Of a stretch of DNA of 44,962 nucleotides, positions 27,949-36,155 are shown piece by piece. The position numbers were made by a program, and so were the translations under genes. Positions within the stretch are counted from its first letter, which is position 1; each line of letters opens with the position of its first letter. Origin of the DNA: Parabacteroides sp. (GTDB lineage Bacteria > Bacteroidota > Bacteroidia > Bacteroidales > Tannerellaceae); contig JAFUOJ010000026.1 in the NCBI GenBank assembly GCA_017481945.1, forward strand, positions 1-44,962, in the 5' to 3' direction. The notes below the pieces were generated by a model, which worked only from the letters and a program-made list of their open reading frames with translations, did no database searches and was not told the origin of the DNA.

Positions 27949-30900
27949 ATGTACATGAAACACTTATTTATTCTGACGTCCGTACTACTGTTTACGGCCA
28001 ATGTATTCGCAGAAAATCCGTTATGGCTGCGTTACCCTGCAATTTCTCCCAACGGTGAAACAATTGCTTTCAGCTACAAAGGGGATATTTATACTGTCCC
28101 TGCAAAGGGAGGGAAAGCGACCCAATTGACAACTCATCCCGGTCATGACACTCGGCCTATCTGGTCTCCTGACGGTACTCAGATTGCTTTCGCTTCTGAC
28201 CGAAACGGGAACTTTGATATTTTTGTCATGAGCAGAGAGGGAGGTGTACCGAAACAATTGACTTCTCATTCCGTCAATGAATATCCGGAAACCTTCAGTA
28301 ATAACAAACAGATTCTTTACTCTGCCTCTATTCAGCAGGATGTAAAAGACAGTCAATTCCCTTCCGGACAATTTCCTCAAATCTACCAAGTGGATTTAAC
28401 CGGGGGACGTCCTGTCCTTTATTCTTCATTAGCTATGCAAAGTTTATCTCTGAACAAACAGGGAGACAAGCTTCTGTATCAAGACATGAAAGGATACGAA
28501 GACAACTGGCGTAAACACCATACCTCTTCTATCACTCGTGACATTTGGGTATGTACGCTTGGAGCAGAGCGTTCTTTTAAGAAAATCTCCTCTTTCAAAG
28601 GGGAAGACCGCAATCCGGTCTGGACTCCTGATGGTTCCGGTTTTTATTACCTCAGTGAAGAGAAGGGAAGCTTCAATATCTTCAAGAGTGACCTATCAGG
28701 TAACAACACTCGCCAAATCACTCAACACACAACTCATCCGGTCCGTTTCCTGACTTCTGATCGCGAAGGGAACCTATGTTATAGTTATAACGGAGAGCTT
28801 TACACCGTAAAGGAGGGGAATAAACCCAGTAAGGTAAATATTCAAATCATTGCAGATCAGGTTGAGAACGAACTGATTCACCAGTTAAAAACCAACGGTG
28901 CCAGAGACATTGCAGTGTCTCCTAACGGGAAAGAGGTAGCTTTCATCGTACGAGGGGATGTTTACGTAACCTCTGTTGAATATGCGACTACCAAACAAAT
29001 CACCAATACGCCTCAACAAGAACGCAACTTAGACTTCAGTCCGGACGGCCGTTCATTAGTTTACTCTTCCGAAAGAGGAGAAACTTGGGGTATTTATCAA
29101 AGTAGTTTAGTCCGTAAAGAGGATAAATATTTCACCTACGCTCAGGAAATAAAAGAGGAAGCGTTGGTGAATAATTCTCAGACCTCTTTCCAACCGAAAT
29201 ACTCACCGGATGGCAAAGAGGTGGCATTTCTTGAAAACCGTACTGCCTTACGGGTAATCAATCTAAAGAGCAAAAAGGTACGTACGGTCTTGGATGGAAA
29301 ATATAACTACTCCTATTCGGATGGTGACCAACAGTACCAATGGTCTCCAGACAGCAAGTGGTTCTTAGCAAAATACATCGACATCGGTGGCTGGAACAAT
29401 ACGGATATTGTCTTGGTTAAAGCGGACGGAAGTGGAGAAATGACTAACTTGACAGAAAGTGGTTACTCGGATGGCAATGCCAAATGGGTATTGGACGGTA
29501 AAGCTATGATCTGGTCTTCTGACCGCGCCGGTTACCGTAGTCATGGTAGTTGGGGTGCAGAAGATGACGTTTACATCATGTTCTTTGACGGGGAGGCTTA
29601 TGACAAGTTCCGTCTTTCCAAAGAAGAACAGGCACTTTTAGAGGAGGATAAAAAAGAGGAAAAGAAAGATAAAGAGAAAGACGATGAGAAGAAGGAGGAG
29701 GAAGACAAAGAAAAAGCTGTCGAACCGCTCCAGTTCGATTTGGCGAACCGTAAAGACCGTGTCATTCGTCTGACCGTTAATTCTTCTTTCTTGGGTGACG
29801 CTGTCTTATCTCCTAAAGGGGACAAGCTGTACTATTGTGCTGCTTTTGAGAAAGGTTTCGACCTTTGGGAACAGAACTTCAAAGAAAACACAACTAAACT
29901 TTTGATCAAAGAGGTTGGCGGTGGAAGTATGTTCTCGGACAAGAAAGGAGAGAACTTATTCCTTGTTTCACGCGGTCAACTGAAAAAGATTGAAATCAAA
30001 GATAACAAGACTAAAGCGATTTCATTCAAAGCTGAATTTACATACCGTCCGGCTCAAGAACGCGAATATATTTTCAACCATACTTGGCGACAAGTTTCCG
30101 ACAAGTTCTACGATGCCAAAATTCATGGCATTAACTGGGCAGGCTATAAGGAGGCGTATGAGAAGTTCTTACCACATATCAACAACAACTATGACTTCTC
30201 GGAGATGTTATCAGAGATGTTAGGAGAATTGAACGGTTCCCATACCGGAGCTCGCTACCGTCCGGAATCAACGACTCCGGCAACTGCTTGCTTAGGAGCA
30301 TTCTATGACAACAATTACACCGGAGACGGGTTAAAAATTGCAGAAATCATCGCCAAAGGGCCGTTGACTAAGGCTGATTCTAAAATTCAACCGGGATGTA
30401 TCATCGAAAAGATTGATGGTACTCCGATCAAAGCCGGGCAGGATTATTATCCTTTATTGAGTGGAAAGGCAAATAAGATGGTTCTTCTTTCTGTTTACAA
30501 TCCGGCAACCCAAGAACGTTTTGAGGAATCGGTAAAACCAATCACTTACGGCAGTCAGTCCGGCTTACTATACAAACGTTGGGTCGAAAAGAAACGGCAG
30601 ATGGTTGACATGCTGTCAGGGGGTAAAATCGGTTATGTACACATACAAGCGATGAACAGTGAAAGTTTCCGCGAAGTTTACTCTGAATTGTTAGGTCGTT
30701 GCCGAAATAAAGAGGCTGTAATCGTCGATACTCGTCACAATGGCGGTGGTTGGCTTCACGATGATTTGGCAACTCTTCTCAGCGGAAAGCAATACGCTAA
30801 ATTCACCCCACGAGGTCAATTCATCGGTAATGAACCTTATAATAAATGGATTAAGCCTTCTTGTGTACTGGTTTGTGAGGACAACTATTCCAACGCACAT

Positions 30901-31179
30901 GGTTTCCCTTGGTTATACAAGACATTAAACATCGGAAAACTCATCGGCACTCCGGTTCCGGGAACTATGACCGCTGTTTGGTGGGAAACACAAATCGATC
31001 CGACACTCGTATTCGGTATTCCGCAAGTAGGTATGGAGGATATGCAAGGCCGCTATCTCGAAAATAATGAGTTGCAACCGGATATTGAAGTCTATAATTC
31101 TCCGGAATCTCAACTCAAAGGAGAGGATCACCAATTGGAAGAGGCCGTAAAAGAAATGCTGAAAAGCGTAAAGAAATAA
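27949..31179 (+). CDS. Tricorn-like S41 family protease, paralogue 2
   Basis: A 1076-residue exported protein with the same plan as its divergent neighbour: signal peptide, PD40-type beta-propellers, tricorn core, PDZ (IIEKIDGTPIKAGQD) and S41 domain. GELNGSHTGAR holds the catalytic His, RHNGGGW the conserved Asn/Gly loop, and Ser981 in NYSNAHGF aligns with the nucleophile of paralogue 1. It differs by a highly charged Lys/Glu/Asp linker of about 35 residues near residue 565, probably separating the propellers from the peptidase half. ATG 27949 and ATG 27955 are both possible starts; the second gives a standard signal. Confidence 0.9.
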   Translation: MYMKHLFILTSVLLFTANVFAENPLWLRYPAISPNGETIAFSYKGDIYTVPAKGGKATQLTTHPGHDTRPIWSPDGTQIAFASDRNGNFDIFVMSREGGVPKQLTSHSVNEYPETFSNNKQILYSASIQQDVKDSQFPSGQFPQIYQVDLTGGRPVLYSSLAMQSLSLNKQGDKLLYQDMKGYEDNWRKHHTSSITRDIWVCTLGAERSFKKISSFKGEDRNPVWTPDGSGFYYLSEEKGSFNIFKSDLSGNNTRQITQHTTHPVRFLTSDREGNLCYSYNGELYTVKEGNKPSKVNIQIIADQVENELIHQLKTNGARDIAVSPNGKEVAFIVRGDVYVTSVEYATTKQITNTPQQERNLDFSPDGRSLVYSSERGETWGIYQSSLVRKEDKYFTYAQEIKEEALVNNSQTSFQPKYSPDGKEVAFLENRTALRVINLKSKKVRTVLDGKYNYSYSDGDQQYQWSPDSKWFLAKYIDIGGWNNTDIVLVKADGSGEMTNLTESGYSDGNAKWVLDGKAMIWSSDRAGYRSHGSWGAEDDVYIMFFDGEAYDKFRLSKEEQALLEEDKKEEKKDKEKDDEKKEEEDKEKAVEPLQFDLANRKDRVIRLTVNSSFLGDAVLSPKGDKLYYCAAFEKGFDLWEQNFKENTTKLLIKEVGGGSMFSDKKGENLFLVSRGQLKKIEIKDNKTKAISFKAEFTYRPAQEREYIFNHTWRQVSDKFYDAKIHGINWAGYKEAYEKFLPHINNNYDFSEMLSEMLGELNGSHTGARYRPESTTPATACLGAFYDNNYTGDGLKIAEIIAKGPLTKADSKIQPGCIIEKIDGTPIKAGQDYYPLLSGKANKMVLLSVYNPATQERFEESVKPITYGSQSGLLYKRWVEKKRQMVDMLSGGKIGYVHIQAMNSESFREVYSELLGRCRNKEAVIVDTRHNGGGWLHDDLATLLSGKQYAKFTPRGQFIGNEPYNKWIKPSCVLVCEDNYSNAHGFPWLYKTLNIGKLIGTPVPGTMTAVWWETQIDPTLVFGIPQVGMEDMQGRYLENNELQPDIEVYNSPESQLKGEDHQLEEAVKEMLKSVKK

Positions 31180-31180
31180 A

Positions 31181-31260
31181 GGTCGGCAAAGAACCGTTTC
31201 CCGGTGCCGACCCGTTGCAAAATGGGTCGGCACCGGATTTGAAATGGGTCGGCAGCCATT
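31181..31260 (+). repeat. GGTCGGCA repeat with a 13-bp GC-rich hairpin
   Basis: GGTCGGCA occurs three times just after the tricorn stop (near 31182, 31225 and 31246). Between copies there is a perfect 13-bp stem, CCGGTGCCGACCC (31201-31213) with its complement at 31224-31236 and a 10-base loop. A small AATGG/CCATT stem and T run follow (31243-31265) and may terminate the gene. The GC content is far above the surroundings. Confidence 0.6.
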
Positions 31261-31307
31261 TTTTACGATTATACTATCCATACAGACAGATCACCTAATA
31301 GAAAATA

Positions 31308-31349
31308 AAAAAGCTCACCATCCAATCGATAGTGAGCTTTTTATTTTTT
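31308..31349. terminator. Bidirectional terminator beside the tRNA gene
   Basis: AAAAAGCTCAC (31308-31318) pairs perfectly with 31332-31342. T runs lie on both sides, so it can end the tricorn transcript and, on the minus strand, the tRNA transcript. Confidence 0.8.
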
Positions 31350-31350
31350 G

Positions 31351-31424
31351 TGGTCCCACTTGGGCTTGAACCAAGGACTCCCTGATTATGAGTCAGGTGC
31401 TCTAACCAACTGAGCTATAGGACC
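31351..31424 (-). tRNA. tRNA with CAT anticodon (elongator Met, or Ile2)
   Basis: A complete 74-base cloverleaf on the minus strand. The acceptor arms GGTCCTA and TGGGACC pair with one G-U; the D arm is GCTC-AGTTGGTTA-GAGC; the anticodon stem CCTGA/TCAGG encloses CTCATAA; the T arm carries GGTTCAAGCC. The anticodon is CAT. It lacks initiator features such as an unpaired first base. It is either elongator Met or the Ile tRNA whose C34 is changed to lysidine; sequence alone does not decide. CCA is not encoded. Confidence 0.93.
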
Positions 31425-31426
31425 TG

Positions 31427-31445
31427 TTCAGAGCACGGCTCTGAA
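31427..31445 (-). other. Hairpin in the 5' leader of the tRNA transcript
   Basis: TTCAGAGC-CGT-GCTCTGAA on the minus strand is a perfect 8-bp stem with a 3-base loop, lying just before the tRNA 5' end. It may guide RNase P processing or end the prfB transcript. Confidence 0.5.
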
Positions 31446-31453
31446 ATCGGGTG

Positions 31454-31485
31454 CAATATTACGACTTATTATCGAAATATGCAAA
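31454..31485 (-). promoter_or_regulatory. Promoter for the tRNA
   Basis: On the minus strand TTTG (31485-31482), 20 bases, TAATATTG (31461-31454), one mismatch from the -7 consensus. The implied leader is about 23 bases. Confidence 0.55.
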
Positions 31486-31501
31486 TGTTCACGGGGAAAA
31501 C

Positions 31502-32627
31502 TTACCTTTCGGCAGTATCTTCTCCCCCAAATTCCATTAAATAGGCCTTAATGAAGTCGTCAATCTTACCATCCATGACGCCATTCACGTCCGAAGTCTG
31601 ATAGTTCGTCCGATGGTCTTTCACGCGGCGATCATCAAAGACATAACTACGAATTTGTGAACCCCATTCAATTTTTTTCTTACCCGCTTCAACTCTTGCC
31701 TGTTCTTCCATACGGTGCTGCAACTCTTTATCGTACAAGATAGAGCGTAACTGACGCATTGCATTCTCACGATTCTTCGGCTGGTCACGAGTTTCTGTAT
31801 TTTCAATCAAGATTTCTTCTTCTTCTCCTGTATAAGGATCCTTGAATTGATAACGCAAGCGAACACCTGATTCTACTTTATTGACATTCTGTCCTCCTGC
31901 ACCTCCAGAACGGAATGTATCCCAAGAGATTGCTGCCGGATCAATCTTCACTTCGATAGTATCATCCACCAATGGAGTTACAAAGACGGAAGCAAAAGAG
32001 GTCATTCGTTTTCCTTGTGCGTTATATGGAGAGACACGTACCAAACGATGAACTCCGTTCTCGCCTTTCAAATAACCATACGCATAGTCCCCTTCAATAT
32101 TCAATGTTGCTGTTTTTATTCCGGCTTCATCACCCTCTTGGTAATTGGCCATAGAGATTTTATAGCCGTTTGCTTCTGCCCAACGGGTGTACATACGAAG
32201 CAACATAGAAGACCAGTCTTGGCTTTCTGTACCGCCTGCCCCTGAGTTAATCTTTAAGACGCAACTCATCTGATCAGCCTCTTGGCGCAACATATTACGG
32301 AACTCAAGGCTTTCGACTAACTGAATAGCTTTCGTATAAGCTTCGTCGACCTCTTCTTCACTAACGATTTCCTCTTTTACATAGTCATAAGCCAACTGCA
32401 ATTCTTCTGCAGCTGCATGCACTTCATTATACAACTCAATCCATTTCTTCAGTTCCTTTACTTTCTTCATTTGAACCTCAGCACGTTTGGCGTCTTCCCA
32501 AAAGCCCGGATCTTGTGTACGTAGTTCTTCTTCTTCCAACTGGATGGTCTTACCATCTATGTCAAAGATACCCCCTCAGCGCTTGCTCGCGCTCCAACAC
32601 ATTATTTAGTTGGTCTGATGTAATCAT
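31502..32627 (-). CDS. prfB: Peptide chain release factor 2, with programmed +1 frameshift
   Basis: RF2 ends translation at TGA and TAA. The ORF opens at ATG 32627 and reads 21 codons to an in-frame TGA (32564-32562). The site is the classic CTT-TGA-C preceded by the Shine-Dalgarno-like AGGGGG at 32576-32571; a +1 slip continues with Asp-Ile-Asp-Gly and gives a product of about 374 residues. GGQ in SGGAGGQNVNK is the peptide-releasing motif. The stop-recognising tripeptide reads Ser-Pro-Tyr (LVRVSPYN) rather than Ser-Pro-Phe. Low RF2 makes the ribosome pause at TGA and shift, so the factor controls its own amount. Confidence 0.95.
32561..32576 (-). promoter_or_regulatory. RF2 programmed frameshift site
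   Basis: AGGGGG, three bases (TAT), then CTTTGAC on the minus strand. The stimulatory Shine-Dalgarno spacing and the TGA-C context agree with the known RF2 autoregulation signal. Confidence 0.95.
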
Positions 32628-32655
32628 AAATAGTTTTCTTTTTTAATTTGAGCTA

Positions 32656-32663
32656 CAAAGATA
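32656..32663 (-). promoter_or_regulatory. Promoter -7 box for prfB
   Basis: TATCTTTG on the minus strand, 28 bases before the prfB ATG. Confidence 0.45.
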
Positions 32664-32714
32664 CTTAAATTTTCTAACCTCTATAATATCAAGATACAAG
32701 CCGGGACAAAATTA

Positions 32715-34517
32715 CTACTCCTCATACATCTTCTCAATTTGTTCCGCATATTTCTGAAGAATTACCGAGCGGCGTAATTTAAGAGTATCAGTCAACTCAC
32801 ATCCTAACATAAAAGGTTCTGCCAACAGCGTAAAGCGTTTTATCTTCTCATAAGGAGCCAAGTTCTTCTGATTCTCCTCTATGCGTGTCTCCAGCAAACG
32901 AATAATCTCTTTATGGTTTACTAACTCTTCACGCGTAGTGACATTCAATCCTTTCTCTTCTGCATACTTTTCCAACAAAGGATAAGCCGGGACAACCAAA
33001 GCACTAACGAACTTGCGTTGGTCACCAATCACTGCCACCTGCTCGATATACTTATCTCCATTCATCGCCATCTCAATCGCTTGAGGAGCAATATACTTTC
33101 CGTTTGAAGTTTTATACAGGTCTTTTATACGTTCCAAGAAGAACAAAGTATCCCCTTCCAAACGGCCAGCGTCGCCCGTACGGAAGAACCCATCTTCAGT
33201 AAAAGCTTTTGCGTTTTCAAGCGGTTTATTATAATAACCGGACATGACCGTCTTACCTTTTACCTGAATCTCACTATTTATCGGGTCTATTCGTACCTGT
33301 ACGTTAGGCATTACTTTTCCGATAGAACCAAACTGAAAACCAACTCCCGGAGAACAGCTAACCGTAGCCGTTGTCTCACTTAATCCATATCCGTAAATAA
33401 TAGGAATGTTTACAGACTGCAAGAACTCGTTGATTGTATCAGATAAAGGAGCACCTGCTACCGGGAAGATACGGCCTCGCTCAATCCCCAAGACCCGTTT
33501 CAATAGAGAGAATACTGTTTTATCATACATCTCGAACTTCAACTTCAGTTTAGTTGGAGCCGGGATTCCTTTGTTCTTATATTCCAGATTATACTTGCGC
33601 CCAGTTTCAATCGCACTTAAGAAAACTTTTTTCATCACGGGGGAGGAAGAATTAATCTTATCCTGTACTCCGGCATATACTTTTTCCCAGAAACGAGGGA
33701 CACTACACATGGCTGTCGGACAAACCTCTTTCAAGGTGCTTTGAATCATCTTTGGATCCTGATTGATAGCAACCGTCATTCCTCTATGCAGACAATAGCA
33801 TGTCCAAGCTTTTTCAAAAATATGGGTTAAAGGCAGGAAGCACATGGAGAGATCTTTATCCGTCATAGACAAGCGCATATCATGAATGCGCATTGCTTCC
33901 AGATAGTTATAATGATGAAGCATGACCCCTTTAGATTCTCCCGTAGTTCCCGAAGTATATATAATGGTAGCCAGATCCTCCGGTGTAGCCTCGTTCATGC
34001 GAATCTTAACAACCGATTCTGCGTGTGCATTATCGCCTAAACGTAAGAAGTCATCAAAATAAATAGAAGTTTTATCTTCCGGATTTAATTTCACTTGAGA
34101 ATCAAATATAATCAAGCGTTCCAATACTTTTGACTCCTTCAATACTTTAAAGGCATTATTGTATTGTAGCTGTTCGCCCACAAATAAAGTACGGATTTTT
34201 GCATCATTAATAATGTACTCAATCTGTCCGGGAGAATTGGTCGCATACATCGGAATAGAAACTATTCGATTGGCATAAGCGCCGAAATCGGTGTACAAAC
34301 ATTGTGGCATATTCTGAGAATAAACACCTATATTCTCCTGAACTCCTACCCCAAACTCTGCCAAAGCTTTCGCTGTGAGCATAACCTTGTCTGAAAAATC
34401 TTTCCAAGAGATTTTCAACCATTTTCCAGTTGCATTATCACGATGTTTTAACGCAGTGCGAGATCCATATTTTTCTGCCTGGCGATGAACCAATTCGGCA
34501 AAGTGGTAATAAATCAT
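32715..34517 (-). CDS. Long-chain fatty acid--CoA ligase (AMP-forming)
   Basis: A 600-residue adenylate-forming enzyme that joins fatty acids to CoA through an acyl-AMP. The ATP loop is IIYTSGTTGESKGVML near residue 187; the A5 motif is YGYGLSETTATVS; GFFRTGDAGRLEGD and FFLERIKDLYKTSNGKYIAPQ are the hinge and the lysine-bearing C-terminal motif. The length fits the FadD15-type bacterial long-chain group. It lies 87 bases upstream of prfB on the same strand and diverges from padR. Confidence 0.92.
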   Translation of the reverse strand: MIYYHFAELVHRQAEKYGSRTALKHRDNATGKWLKISWKDFSDKVMLTAKALAEFGVGVQENIGVYSQNMPQCLYTDFGAYANRIVSIPMYATNSPGQIEYIINDAKIRTLFVGEQLQYNNAFKVLKESKVLERLIIFDSQVKLNPEDKTSIYFDDFLRLGDNAHAESVVKIRMNEATPEDLATIIYTSGTTGESKGVMLHHYNYLEAMRIHDMRLSMTDKDLSMCFLPLTHIFEKAWTCYCLHRGMTVAINQDPKMIQSTLKEVCPTAMCSVPRFWEKVYAGVQDKINSSSPVMKKVFLSAIETGRKYNLEYKNKGIPAPTKLKLKFEMYDKTVFSLLKRVLGIERGRIFPVAGAPLSDTINEFLQSVNIPIIYGYGLSETTATVSCSPGVGFQFGSIGKVMPNVQVRIDPINSEIQVKGKTVMSGYYNKPLENAKAFTEDGFFRTGDAGRLEGDTLFFLERIKDLYKTSNGKYIAPQAIEMAMNGDKYIEQVAVIGDQRKFVSALVVPAYPLLEKYAEEKGLNVTTREELVNHKEIIRLLETRIEENQKNLAPYEKIKRFTLLAEPFMLGCELTDTLKLRRSVILQKYAEQIEKMYEE

Positions 34518-34542
34518 AATTCTTTATTTTGAATTGACACTA

Positions 34543-34550
34543 CAAAAGTA
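34543..34550 (-). promoter_or_regulatory. Promoter -7 box for the acyl-CoA ligase gene
   Basis: TACTTTTG on the minus strand, 25 bases before the ATG at 34517. Confidence 0.45.
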
Positions 34551-34589
34551 CGCTTTTCCCTCATATTTAATACTATATCAGTTCTATTT

Positions 34590-34616
34590 TTACACAAAAT
34601 CAGTTTCTTTGTGCAA
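34590..34616. promoter_or_regulatory. Operator-like inverted repeat between ligase and padR genes
   Basis: TTACACAAA, 9 bases, TTTGTGCAA: arms match at 8 of 9 positions. The 9-9-9 layout is typical of a dimeric repressor site, but no protein can be named. Confidence 0.35.
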
Positions 34617-34647
34617 TTTCAATGTTAAAATACAATAAACAAAGTAG

Positions 34648-34678
34648 TATGTATTGCATAGTACACAGGTAATACATA
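34648..34678. promoter_or_regulatory. Candidate PadR autoregulatory operator
   Basis: TATGTATT (34648-34655) and AATACATA (34671-34678) form a perfect 8-bp inverted repeat with a 15-base spacer. It contains the ATGT and ACAT half-sites typical of PadR operators, although more widely spaced, and it covers both promoter elements of padR. Confidence 0.5.
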
Positions 34679-34684
34679 TTTTTG
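34652..34684 (+). promoter_or_regulatory. Promoter for padR-pspC-DUF2807
   Basis: TATTTTTG (34677-34684) preceded by TATTG (34652-34656) at 20 bases. The leader is about 15 bases before the ATG at 34707. Confidence 0.55.
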
Positions 34685-34706
34685 TGGTATAAAAACAGAA
34701 ATAGAT

Positions 34707-35033
34707 ATGAATGCAGAGAACGTAAAATCACAAATGAGAAAAGGGACATTAGAATACTGTATTCTATTGCTCCTGAGAAAAGAGCCGGCTTACACCTCTG
34801 ACATCATCCAAAAGTTACAAGAGGCCAAGCTGATTGTAGTTGAAGGAACGCTATATCCTCTATTAACAAGATTAAAGAACAGTGAATTTCTAAGTTATCA
34901 GTGGATAGAATCTACTCAAGGTCCTCCTAGAAAGTATTATCAACTAACTCCCAAAGGGGAAGAATTTCTCAAAGAGTTAGAAACTGCTTGGCAGGAACTA
35001 AATGACACCATTAATCACATTAGAAACAATTAA
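34707..35033 (+). CDS. PadR family transcriptional regulator
   Basis: A 108-residue winged-helix protein: RKGTLEYCILLLL (first helix), DIIQKLQEAKLIVVEGTLYPLLTRLKNSEFL (recognition helix), then GPPRKYYQLTPKGEEFL (wing) and a short final dimerisation helix typical of the small PadR-s2 class. It should repress its own operon, and the inverted repeat over its promoter fits that. It precedes the PspC-domain gene by 12 bases. The signal sensed is unknown. Confidence 0.92.
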   Translation: MNAENVKSQMRKGTLEYCILLLLRKEPAYTSDIIQKLQEAKLIVVEGTLYPLLTRLKNSEFLSYQWIESTQGPPRKYYQLTPKGEEFLKELETAWQELNDTINHIRNN

Positions 35034-35045
35034 AATCATACAACA

Positions 35046-36140
35046 ATGAAAAAGACGCTTACAGTTAATTTAGGAGGTACCGTTTTTCACATTGATGAAG
35101 ATGCCTACCAATTACTTGATAAATATCTTTCTAATTTGCGTATCCATTTTCAAAAGGAAGAGGGGTCTGAAGAAATTATGGATGATTTTGAAATGCGTAT
35201 TTCTGAATTGTTCAACGAACGTATCCGTTTAGGATATGAGGTCATAACCATTGAACATGTAGAAAAGGTTATTGAACGTATGGGAAAACCGGAAGAACTT
35301 TTTGGAAATGAAGACGAAAATGAGAATAAGCAGGAAGATACAAAAACACACTCTTTCTTAGGAAATGAACCGGTAGAGGGGAAAAAGCGACTCATGCGTG
35401 ATCCAGACAATCGGATATTAGGAGGTGTTGCAAGTGGTATTGCAGCTTATTTGGGTTGGGATACAACAGCGATACGTTTAGCAATGATACTTCTACTTTT
35501 TATCCCATACGCTTCTATGATTATTTTCATCTATCTTATCCTATGGATGATAATGCCATTAGCACGGACAGCTGCAGATAAACTAATCATGCGTGGACAA
35601 AGTGTTACACTTGAAAATATAGGGAAAACCGTAACTAACGGATTTGAGAAGGTTTCTAATAATGTTAATGACTATATAAGCTCAGAGAAGCCAAGGAATT
35701 TCTTACAAAAGTTAGCGGATTTAGTAGTCTATATATTCGGTTTCATTTTAAAATTTACAGCAATACTAATAGGATTGCTTCTACTTCCTCCATTGGGACT
35801 AATCGTATTTATCTTAGTAGTCATAACATTTGCTATCTTAGTTGGAGGAACACAGGTACTTTACCAGTTGTCCCCATTTGGCGCTGATTGGGTAGCAGGA
35901 GCTCCAACCTCGTTGGTAATTATGGGATGTATCGGCATTATACTGTTAATCGGTATTCCTATATTCTCATTGGCCTATGCAATTTGTACACAGCTATTTA
36001 AAGTGAAGCCGTTACCCAATGCAGCCAAATGGACACTTGTTATATTATGGTTAGTATCTATCGCATTAAGTATTGTCTATTTCTATCAGACAGGAATAAA
36101 TGGATGGAGTACATTACCTTGGTTTGAATTAGACATCTAA
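35046..36140 (+). CDS. PspC-domain inner membrane protein
   Basis: A 364-residue protein. Residues 1-90 form a cytoplasmic region with an alpha-helical pattern (HIDEDAYQLLDKYLSNL, DDFEMRISELFNERI). The PspC domain follows near 115-170: LMRDPDNRILGGVASGIAAYLGWD and two membrane helices ending in IYLILWMIMPLA. Four or five more membrane segments come after. PspC domains occur in phage-shock and envelope stress proteins. Placement between padR and a DUF2807 lipoprotein is a recurring Bacteroidetes arrangement. Confidence 0.88.
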   Translation: MKKTLTVNLGGTVFHIDEDAYQLLDKYLSNLRIHFQKEEGSEEIMDDFEMRISELFNERIRLGYEVITIEHVEKVIERMGKPEELFGNEDENENKQEDTKTHSFLGNEPVEGKKRLMRDPDNRILGGVASGIAAYLGWDTTAIRLAMILLLFIPYASMIIFIYLILWMIMPLARTAADKLIMRGQSVTLENIGKTVTNGFEKVSNNVNDYISSEKPRNFLQKLADLVVYIFGFILKFTAILIGLLLLPPLGLIVFILVVITFAILVGGTQVLYQLSPFGADWVAGAPTSLVIMGCIGIILLIGIPIFSLAYAICTQLFKVKPLPNAAKWTLVILWLVSIALSIVYFYQTGINGWSTLPWFELDI

Positions 36141-36155
36141 TAAAATTTTATTGTT

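Noticed and set aside
29598-29825. Ser-rich antisense frame inside tricorn paralogue 2
   Set aside because: It is the antisense image of the charged Lys/Glu linker.
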